The notes beneath the pieces were generated by a model. That model was given only the letters and a program-made list of their open reading frames with translations. It made no database searches and had not been told where the DNA came from. Positions 7,380 through 13,719 of a stretch of 19,157 bases of DNA are shown here, in pieces. Each line of letters begins with the position of its first letter. Position 1 is the first letter of the stretch. This DNA comes from Verrucomicrobia bacterium UBA1263 (GTDB lineage Bacteria > Verrucomicrobiota > Verrucomicrobiia > Limisphaerales > UBA1412): the NCBI GenBank assembly GCA_002308515.1, contig DBVN01000040.1, positions 1 to 19,157 on the forward strand. The letters run 5' to 3'. A program made the position numbers and the translations under genes.

Positions 7380-8711
7380 ATGAAAAAGTGCTTGATTTCA
7401 AGGCGCAGCTTCTTAAAGACCGCTTCTACGGCCTTTGCTGTCCCCTTTATTCTCCCCTCCAGCATTTGGAACGCCAAAGCGGAGGAAAAACCCAATAACC
7501 GCCTCAATATCGGTTTTATTGGTATCGGCATGCAAAACAGAGGCCATCTGGGTTCTGTTGCCAATCGTGATGACGCGCGTGTGATCGCCGTTTGTGATGT
7601 GGATACAGACCGTCTGAACTATGCCAAAGGCGTAGTGGACAATCGCTATAAAGAAAGATTTGGCGAGAATGCCCAGAAGTGCGATGCTTACTATGATTTC
7701 CGCGAGATGCTCTCCCGCAAGGATCTGGATGCCGTCTTTATCGCTACTCCTGACCATTGGCACAGCATCCCTGTCATCATGGCCGCCAATGCCGGCAAAC
7801 ACATTTACTGCGAAAAACCGCTGAGCTTGACCGTGCGTCAGGCCCGCGCGATGGCCAACGCCGTCCGCAAGAACGACATCATCTTCCAAACAGGCAGCCA
7901 GCAGCGCTCCAGCGCGGAATTCCGCAAGGCCGCCCGTATGGTCCGCAATGGCAAGATCGGTGAGATCAAGAAGATCATCGTCAATATCGGCGCTCCTTCC
8001 CGTTGGTGCGATCTGCCCTCTGAAGAAGCTCCGGAAGGTCTCCATTGGGATATGTGGCTGGGACCGGCACCGTATCGTGCCTACAATCAAAAGCTCAGTC
8101 CCCGCGGAGTGCATCATTTCTATCCGTGGCGCGACTATCGTGAATACTCCGGCGGTATGACCACCGACTGGGGCTGCCATCACTATGACATCGTCCAATG
8201 GGCTTTAGGCATGGATGACAGCGGTCCGGTGAAATTCGTTCCTCCCGGAAATGAAAACGCCACCAGCGGCATCAAGTTCTACTATGCCAACGGAGTCGAA
8301 GTGCAGCACGGCGGTGACAACACCCTGGAACGCGACGGCAAAAAAGAAGGCTTCGGCATCCAATTCATCGGTTCCGAAGGCCGTATCTATGTGGATCGCG
8401 GTAAGATCGGTTTCGCTCCGGAAGAACTGGAAGACGTTAAATTCACTGACAGCGATGTCAAACTGTACGAGAGCAATGACCATCATCAGGATTGGTTCAA
8501 CGGCATCCGCAACCACACCCGTCCGATCTGCGACGTGGAAGTCGGCTGCCGCAGCGTGACCGTGTGCCACCTGTGCAACATCGCCTACTGGACCAACAAA
8601 GAGATCCACTGGGATCCCAAACGCGAGGTCATCACCAATAACGAAGAAGCCAACAAGCTTCTGGATCGCAAACAACGCGCTCCGTATTGTGACTGGATCA
8701 AGAACGCCTAA
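7380..8711 (+). CDS. Tat-exported Gfo/Idh/MocA-family oxidoreductase
   Basis: This is a 443-residue oxidoreductase whose N-terminus carries a twin-arginine signal, SRRSFLKTAS (residues 7-16), followed by a hydrophobic stretch to about residue 28. It is therefore probably folded with its cofactor in the cytoplasm and then exported. The ATG at 7380 is chosen over an in-frame TTG at 7344, since it places the twin-Arg near the N-terminus. The Rossmann motif is GFIGIGMQNRGH (45-56), EKP is at 145-147, and DWGCHHYD (263-270) contains the catalytic His. The C-terminal half has the extended form common in Planctomycetes and Lentisphaerae homologues (WxLGPAPxRxYN). It is transcribed divergently from a cytoplasmic relative and ends in a strong terminator. 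The substrate is unknown. Confidence 0.93.
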   Translation: MKKCLISRRSFLKTASTAFAVPFILPSSIWNAKAEEKPNNRLNIGFIGIGMQNRGHLGSVANRDDARVIAVCDVDTDRLNYAKGVVDNRYKERFGENAQKCDAYYDFREMLSRKDLDAVFIATPDHWHSIPVIMAANAGKHIYCEKPLSLTVRQARAMANAVRKNDIIFQTGSQQRSSAEFRKAARMVRNGKIGEIKKIIVNIGAPSRWCDLPSEEAPEGLHWDMWLGPAPYRAYNQKLSPRGVHHFYPWRDYREYSGGMTTDWGCHHYDIVQWALGMDDSGPVKFVPPGNENATSGIKFYYANGVEVQHGGDNTLERDGKKEGFGIQFIGSEGRIYVDRGKIGFAPEELEDVKFTDSDVKLYESNDHHQDWFNGIRNHTRPICDVEVGCRSVTVCHLCNIAYWTNKEIHWDPKREVITNNEEANKLLDRKQRAPYCDWIKNA

Positions 8712-8725
8712 TGTTCTTATGAAGA

Positions 8726-8757
8726 AAGGCAGGGTTTCGGCCCTGCCTTCTTTTTTT
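8726..8757 (+). terminator. rho-independent terminator
   Basis: A perfect 9-base-pair stem (aaggcaggg 8726-8734 with ccctgcctt 8741-8749) closes the loop TTTCGG and is followed by seven T (8751-8757). It ends the Tat-exported oxidoreductase transcript just 11 bases before the next ATG. Confidence 0.92.
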
Positions 8758-8768
8758 ACACACGCGTA

Positions 8769-9047
8769 ATGAACCCTGTTCAGAAAAAATCCCTGAGGAT
8801 CGGCGCTAGTGCCTTTTTGCTTCTGATACTTTTTATATTTATTCTGCGCTTCTTTTGTCCTATGAACCCGATCAAGAAAATACTTCTGGGAACCGCCGGA
8901 GGCTCCATTCTCCTCCTCGTATCCTTTATATCCGTTTTACACCTCCTTTGTCTTAAAAAACTTATCCGAAGAATACTGACAGGAGCCGCCAGCACTGTCG
9001 TCTTTCTCATCGTATTCTCTATAACAGCCTTGTTCACATGCGGATGC
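8769..9047 (+). repeat. three 93-base tandem repeats encoding hydrophobic segments
   Basis: Three units start at 8769, 8862 and 8955. Units one and two both begin atgaaccc and end in a Cys codon context (FFCP, LLCL). The third begins KKLIRRIL, parallel to IKKILLG of unit two. The period is exactly 31 codons, so the frame is preserved. Confidence 0.6.
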
Positions 9048-9917
9048 AATATCGGCAACCGCATCCAGAGCAGCGGCTATACCGCCTGGGAAAAGACGGA
9101 CGGGACGATTTGTAAATCGATTCCTTACGGCACTCAAAAGAAGGAACGCTTCGACCTGTACCTGCCCGCTACTCTTGACACCAATAAAACGCACGCGGTC
9201 ATGCTTTTCATCCACGGAGGAGCCTGGATCGTCGGTCAGCGTACAGATATGGATTACGTGTGCAAGCGCTACGCCAAAGAAGGCTATATCACCGCCACCA
9301 TGTCCTATACCCTGCTGAAGCACTTGACCCGTCCCACACCGGGAGTCAACGTCACCACCATGCTGGATGAGATAGAAACATGCATCAAACAAATCAAAAC
9401 CACCACGGCGGAAATGGGCTACAAGGTAGATCAACTGGCTCTTTCCGGCTACAGCGCGGGTAGCCATCTGGCTCTGCTCTATGCCTTCAGCCGGTATGAA
9501 AGCTCACCCTTGCCCATCCGGTTCGTGTTTGAACAAGTGGGGCCTATAGACTTCCATCTGGGCAGTTTCGAGAATGACCCCAAAAAAGTAGCGCAACTGG
9601 CCAGCGCGCTGAGCGGTACAGAAATCTCAGCTGAACAAATCACCAATGGACAGGCGGAGAAAACCCTCAGCTCTCTTTCTCCTGTTCCGTATATCCGCTC
9701 TCAAAACATTCCGGTCCTGTGTTCCTACGGCGGTAAAGACTGGCTGGTCAAACCGATCCACCGCAAGCGCTTGATCGCCGCGCTGGAAGAGAATAAGATC
9801 CCATACCAATTCATTGATTTTAAAAATTCTGACCACCTGCTGCAAAAGGATCCCGACTGCCGCCAGGCATATCATCAGGCTGTATTGGAATTCGCCAGGA
9901 AATACTTCGGCTATTAA
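8769..9917 (+). CDS. membrane-anchored alpha/beta hydrolase with triplicated N-terminal hydrophobic segment
   Basis: This 382-residue protein is an esterase/lipase-type alpha/beta hydrolase. The oxyanion-hole motif HGGAW lies at 149-153, the nucleophile elbow GYSAG (227-231) carries Ser229, and Asp324 (GGKDW) and His356 (NSDHLL) complete the triad. Three successive hydrophobic segments precede the catalytic domain (about 11-30, 40-60, 71-90), each introduced by a basic stretch. They are spaced exactly 31 residues apart and look like copies of one segment. The internal ATG at 8862, which begins the second copy (MNPIKK), could be an alternative start. No Shine-Dalgarno sequence is seen before either. 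Its paralogue lies immediately downstream. The substrate is unknown; carbohydrate acetyl or feruloyl esters are possible. Confidence 0.88.
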   Translation: MNPVQKKSLRIGASAFLLLILFIFILRFFCPMNPIKKILLGTAGGSILLLVSFISVLHLLCLKKLIRRILTGAASTVVFLIVFSITALFTCGCNIGNRIQSSGYTAWEKTDGTICKSIPYGTQKKERFDLYLPATLDTNKTHAVMLFIHGGAWIVGQRTDMDYVCKRYAKEGYITATMSYTLLKHLTRPTPGVNVTTMLDEIETCIKQIKTTTAEMGYKVDQLALSGYSAGSHLALLYAFSRYESSPLPIRFVFEQVGPIDFHLGSFENDPKKVAQLASALSGTEISAEQITNGQAEKTLSSLSPVPYIRSQNIPVLCSYGGKDWLVKPIHRKRLIAALEENKIPYQFIDFKNSDHLLQKDPDCRQAYHQAVLEFARKYFGY

Positions 9918-9959
9918 ATTATACACAAAATAGGTTTTCAGCGGTTCTTTATATGCAAA

Positions 9960-9977
9960 AGACAGCGTATGCTGTCT
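9960..9977. repeat. short perfect hairpin between the two hydrolase genes
   Basis: Arms agacagc (9960-9966) and gctgtct (9971-9977) flank gtat. No T tract follows on the plus strand, so this is more likely an operator or RNA-stability hairpin than a terminator. It lies 18 bases before the second hydrolase ATG. The rest of the 78-base gap is AT-rich without a clear promoter. Confidence 0.4.
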
Positions 9978-9995
9978 GAACAAATAAAGAAATAG

Positions 9996-10958
9996 ATGAA
10001 AACTTATAAGAAATTATTCTGGTTCCTCTCTGGAACAGTTGCTCTGTTTGCGGTCATTATCGGCATCTCTTCCTGCACTGGCTGCGCGCTTCTTTTCGGA
10101 AAAGTTATTGAAGGCGGAGGCTTTTCCGAGGAATGGCAAAGCTCCAACGGCAAAATTTACAAAGATATCTCGTATGGAGATAAGAAAAACAACCTTTTTG
10201 ACCTTTATATTCCCTCGTCCGCGGATCCTCAGATCAAACAAGGAGTCATTCTTTTTATTCACGGCGGTTCCTGGAATTCCGGCAAACGCTCTGACATGGA
10301 TTATGCCTGTAAGCGCTATGCTAAAGCGGGTTATATTACCGCAACTATTGAATACTCTTTGGGCAGCAAGAAACATCCTGAAGTCAACGTTTTCATGATG
10401 TTGGATGAGATCGAAGCCTGCATCAAAGCCATCCAAAAGAAAACAGCAGAACTGGGTTATGATGTGGATAAGATCGCTCTGAGCGGCTACTCCGCCGGCG
10501 GTCATCTGGCTCTGCTGTACGCCTACAGCCGCGCTGATCGTTCACCCTTGCCTATCGCGTTCGTTTTCGAGAAAGTCGGCCCTGTTGATTTTCATGGCAA
10601 GACATGGGGAAGCAATAATCCGAAGAAAGATCCGCTACTTGCTTTTGCCCTTGCTGGGAAAGAATTTAAAGAAGAAATGATTGAAAACGGTGAATCTGAA
10701 AAAGTGATCAACTCGGTTTCCCCCGTTTCCTTTGTTACTTCCAGGACAGTTCCTACTCTCTTCGCATACGGAGCCAAGGATGACCTTGTCAAACCGGCTC
10801 ACGCCAAACTGCTGAAGGAAGCTCTGGAAAAAGAAGGCGTTCCTCATCAGTATATTGAATATCCGCACTCCAATCACGGCCTTTACGAAGACCCGGAGTG
10901 CCGCGACGAATTCAACCGCGCGGCCTTGGAATTCGCTAAGAAATACTTCGGCTATTAA
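9996..10958 (+). CDS. predicted lipoprotein alpha/beta hydrolase (paralogue of the preceding gene)
   Basis: This 320-residue alpha/beta hydrolase carries HGGSW (89-93), GYSAG (164-168) with nucleophile Ser166, Asp262 (GAKDD) and His294 (SNHGL). A single N-terminal hydrophobic segment ends in ISSC, a good lipobox with Cys27 as the likely lipidated residue. It is collinear with the upstream hydrolase throughout the catalytic domain, sharing for example MDY-x-CKRYAK-x-GYITAT and the C-terminal FA-x-KYFGY, so the pair is a tandem duplication. The two differ at the N-terminus, where this copy has one membrane segment and the other has three. Function is presumably ester hydrolysis at the cell envelope; the substrate is not identifiable. 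Confidence 0.9.
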   Translation: MKTYKKLFWFLSGTVALFAVIIGISSCTGCALLFGKVIEGGGFSEEWQSSNGKIYKDISYGDKKNNLFDLYIPSSADPQIKQGVILFIHGGSWNSGKRSDMDYACKRYAKAGYITATIEYSLGSKKHPEVNVFMMLDEIEACIKAIQKKTAELGYDVDKIALSGYSAGGHLALLYAYSRADRSPLPIAFVFEKVGPVDFHGKTWGSNNPKKDPLLAFALAGKEFKEEMIENGESEKVINSVSPVSFVTSRTVPTLFAYGAKDDLVKPAHAKLLKEALEKEGVPHQYIEYPHSNHGLYEDPECRDEFNRAALEFAKKYFGY

Positions 10959-10987
10959 AAGCGGGATTTCTCCGTGAGAAAATCAAA

Positions 10988-11009
10988 ATTCCCCTTATAA
11001 ATGGGGAAT
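10988..11009 (+). repeat. hairpin across the start codon of the polyprenyl synthase gene
   Basis: Arms attcccc (10988-10994) and ggggaat (11003-11009) flank ttataaat, so the ATG at 11001-11003 sits at the loop/stem border. An imperfect hairpin gatttctc/gagaaaatc lies just upstream (10965-10984). Either could modulate translation. The alternative in-frame ATG at 11052 would avoid the hairpin. Confidence 0.4.
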
Positions 11010-12107
11010 CAGATTGACTTGAGGGCCTTGTCAGAGATACACTCGGCGGCGATGTCATTGGCTGTGACATATCAAAACCTCGAAGACGGGCCTTTCTCTG
11101 ACACGATACAAGGTGCAATCCAATGGAAAGACATTGCGGCTTGTGTCGGTACTTTTCTGGAGTCGGTCAAATCTGAGCTTCTCTCACAGTCCAAGGCATT
11201 TGTACCGGAACTCGCCGAAACTTGTTCTCAAGTTCTGTCTTGTCAGGGCAAACTCCTTCGTCCAACCGTTTTCGCGCTGACAGCGTCCTCCATTGGAAAA
11301 CTGGATAAAAAATGCGTTACTGTCGCCGCTGTCATCGAAATGATCCATCTGGCCAGTCTGATCCATGATGATGTCATTGACGGAGCGGATACCCGCCGCA
11401 AACAACCCACACTCGCCCATCTCTGCGGCAATAAAGCCGCGATCCTGCTGGGCGACTGCATCCTCTCTCAAGCGGCATACCTGGCCAGCAGTCTTGGCAA
11501 CGAACAGGTCACTCAAAAGATATTATCCAGCGCTCGAAGCATTTGTATTGGCGAAACACTTCAATCCCTGCACACGCGGGAGATTCGCACCCGCGAGCAG
11601 TACTTCAAAGTCATCAGCCTCAAGACTGGTGAACTCTTTGCCTTGGCTTCCGAGCTAGGCGCCTTGATGGCAGGTGCTTCTCCCGATCTTTGCGGCCAAA
11701 CGCGCCAATACGGAATGGCCTTGGGGACAGCCTACCAGCTCTATGACGACTGTGTGGATATTTTCTCATCGGAAATGGTTTCCGGCAAATCTCAGGGGAT
11801 CGACCTCTCTATCGGCAAACAAACATTACCTATCCTGCTTCTATTAGAAAAAACGGATGCCTCGGATCAAAAACAAGTCCTCTCCATCCTGGAAAACTGG
11901 ACACCCGAACGCACCTCCGAACTTATACCTTTCCTGAAAAGGTATTCCATTTTAAGTAGTTGTATATCTATTGAGGAAAACATTCTAAGTGAAGCTTCTC
12001 AGGCAATTTCTGAGCTTCCCCCCTCGGAGTCTCGTCTTTGTCTGGAGCGTCTCATTAGATTTATTTCTCAGCAGATAAATAATCTACTACTTAATAAAAA
12101 AATATAG
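11001..12107 (+). CDS. long-chain all-trans polyprenyl diphosphate synthase
   Basis: This enzyme family condenses isopentenyl diphosphate onto an allylic primer to make the isoprenoid tail of quinones or a related lipid. The 368-residue protein has GKLLRP (83-88), the first aspartate-rich motif DDVID (123-127) in the context MIHLASLIHDD, the second aspartate-rich motif DDCVD (249-253), and GKSQGIDLSIGKQTLP (262-277). The sequence before the first motif resembles IspB/HepT-type long-chain enzymes more than FPP or GGPP synthases. The N-terminal 40 residues are unusual for the family, so a start at 11052 (residue 18) is possible. The next gene starts 7 bases after the stop, which suggests cotranscription although the two products share no obvious pathway. 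Confidence 0.9.
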   Translation: MGNQIDLRALSEIHSAAMSLAVTYQNLEDGPFSDTIQGAIQWKDIAACVGTFLESVKSELLSQSKAFVPELAETCSQVLSCQGKLLRPTVFALTASSIGKLDKKCVTVAAVIEMIHLASLIHDDVIDGADTRRKQPTLAHLCGNKAAILLGDCILSQAAYLASSLGNEQVTQKILSSARSICIGETLQSLHTREIRTREQYFKVISLKTGELFALASELGALMAGASPDLCGQTRQYGMALGTAYQLYDDCVDIFSSEMVSGKSQGIDLSIGKQTLPILLLLEKTDASDQKQVLSILENWTPERTSELIPFLKRYSILSSCISIEENILSEASQAISELPPSESRLCLERLIRFISQQINNLLLNKKI

Positions 12108-12114
12108 AAGCATT

Positions 12115-13542
12115 ATGGGCGGTTTCTTTGGTATAGTTTCCAATAGAGAATCCAGCAGGATCCTTTATTACGGCACAGATTATCATTCTCATTTGGGCTC
12201 CAAGCGCGGCGGTCTCGCCGTTATAGATGAGAACGGTCGGATCAACTCCAGAATTCACGACATCACGACAACGCAGTTTCGCGCTAAGTTTGAAGGCGAT
12301 CTGCCCAAACTGAAAGGCAACTGCGGCATCGGCATCATCAGTGACTATGATGATCAACCTCTTACTATCCATTCCCGGCACGGGACTTATTCCATCGTTA
12401 CAGTCGGAAAGATCAACAATCTGGACGAACTGATCGAAAACGCTTTCAATAATCATCATTCCGGTCATTTTCTGGAAATGAGCGGCGGTATCATCAATCC
12501 TACCGAAGTGATCGCCACTCTTATCAATCAAAAACCCTCTTTCGTTGAGGGAATTAATTATGCTCTTTCAAAGATAAAAGGCTCCTGTTCTCTGCTCATT
12601 ATGTGCAACGGCACCCTCTACGCCGCGCGCGACCGTTACGGCAGAACACCTGTGTTTGTCGGACAAGGGGAAGGCTGTACCGCTGTCACCATGGAGGACG
12701 CGGCTTTCCTCAATCTGGGGTTGAAAATGGGCATGGAGCTGGGATCGGGACAAATCGTCAAGCTGACCCCGAACAGCATCATGGAAGTCTCTCCTGCTCA
12801 CAAGGAAATGCAGATATGCGCTTTCTTCTGGGTCTATTACGGCTACCCCTCTTCCACTTACGAAGGACGCAACACGGAAGTCGTTCGCTGCAAGAATGGT
12901 GAGATCATGTATGAGCAAGGCCAGAAAACACCGGTGGACTATGTCTGCGGTGTTCCCGACTCCGGTGTAGGCCACGCGATCGGTTATTCCAACGCGTCCA
13001 AAGAACCTTACGGCCGGGCACTGGTCAAATACACTCCCACCTGGTCCCGCAGTTTTATGCCGCCGGAACAGTTCCTCCGCGACTTGGTTGCAAAGATGAA
13101 GCTCATACCAGTGGAAGAACTTATCAAAAGTCATAAACTCCTTTTCTGTGATGATTCCATCGTCCGCGGTACCCAGCTGCGCGATATCATCTATCGTTTG
13201 ATGAGCATCGGAGCCAAGGAAGTCCACATGCGTGTTGCCTGTCCTCCTCTGCTCTACGGCTGTCCATATCTGAACTTCAGCCGTGCCAAGTCCGATTTCG
13301 ACCTCATCACCCGCCGTGTCATCCGTGAGCTGGAACCGGATAATCTGAATCCTGATATCGAAAGTTATCAAGATCCTAATGGCGAGAAATATAAGAAAAT
13401 GGTGGAAGCCATTCGTCAGATTATCGGAGCCACGACCCTGGAATTTCAGACTCTGGAAGGTCTGCTGAAGGCGATCGACCTGCCCGCGGAGAATATCTGC
13501 ACCCACTGCTGGACGGGCAAAGACCCTTACGAGCAGAAATGA
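12115..13542 (+). CDS. PurF-like amidophosphoribosyltransferase homologue with degenerate glutaminase domain
   Basis: PurF makes phosphoribosylamine from PRPP and glutamine, the first step of purine synthesis. This 475-residue homologue keeps the PRPP site DDSIVRGTQ (346-354), the VPDSG loop (280-284) and four Cys at the positions of the [4Fe-4S] ligands of Bacillus-type PurF: C235 (ICAFFWVYY), C383 (YGCPY), C462 and C465 (CTHCWTG). The glutaminase half has lost its active site. The N-terminus is MGGFFGI where PurF has MCGI, so the nucleophile Cys is Gly. The usual GHxRYxT reads GNCGIGIIS (68-76), the HNG motif is absent near VGKINN, and SDTEV reads NPTEV. It probably uses free ammonia or does another phosphoribosyl reaction. 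Similar MGGFFG proteins are remembered from Bacteroidetes, so this seems to be a family, not a damaged gene. Confidence 0.88.
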   Translation: MGGFFGIVSNRESSRILYYGTDYHSHLGSKRGGLAVIDENGRINSRIHDITTTQFRAKFEGDLPKLKGNCGIGIISDYDDQPLTIHSRHGTYSIVTVGKINNLDELIENAFNNHHSGHFLEMSGGIINPTEVIATLINQKPSFVEGINYALSKIKGSCSLLIMCNGTLYAARDRYGRTPVFVGQGEGCTAVTMEDAAFLNLGLKMGMELGSGQIVKLTPNSIMEVSPAHKEMQICAFFWVYYGYPSSTYEGRNTEVVRCKNGEIMYEQGQKTPVDYVCGVPDSGVGHAIGYSNASKEPYGRALVKYTPTWSRSFMPPEQFLRDLVAKMKLIPVEELIKSHKLLFCDDSIVRGTQLRDIIYRLMSIGAKEVHMRVACPPLLYGCPYLNFSRAKSDFDLITRRVIRELEPDNLNPDIESYQDPNGEKYKKMVEAIRQIIGATTLEFQTLEGLLKAIDLPAENICTHCWTGKDPYEQK

Positions 13543-13580
13543 TCCTCAGCAGTCAATAATCCGGATAATTTTTTATTAGT

Positions 13581-13615
13581 AACTGGATCCAGGAATATTA
13601 TGGATCCAGTTTTAA
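13581..13615 (+). terminator. probable terminator after the PurF-like gene
   Basis: A perfect 11-base-pair stem (aactggatcca 13581-13591 with tggatccagtt 13601-13611) closes a 9-base loop and runs into TTTTAAT. A second T run precedes it, so it may also act on the other strand. It separates the PurF-like gene from the sensor gene. Confidence 0.7.
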
Positions 13616-13660
13616 TATCCCCCCAAAAAACTGATCAGACGATTTATTTTGTAAAAATTA

Positions 13661-13689
13661 TTGTATCTTATGCCATAAATTGCTAGCAT
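13661..13689 (+). promoter_or_regulatory. promoter of the large sensor kinase gene
   Basis: A -35 box TTGTAT (13661-13666), 17-base spacer and -10 box TAGCAT (13684-13689) with an extended TGC directly upstream of it. The predicted start near 13696 leaves about 24 bases of leader, without a Shine-Dalgarno sequence. Confidence 0.45.
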
Positions 13690-13719
13690 CGCCATGTTGT
13701 TTACGTAACTGTGTAATCG

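Noticed and set aside
7413..8198. 261-codon open frame antisense to the Tat-exported oxidoreductase
   Set aside because: The plus frame is an unmistakable Gfo/Idh/MocA protein; the antisense product shows no family.
12568..13506. 312-codon open frame antisense to the PurF-like gene
   Set aside because: It is opposite the PRPP-binding and Fe-S regions, has no motif and no upstream signals.
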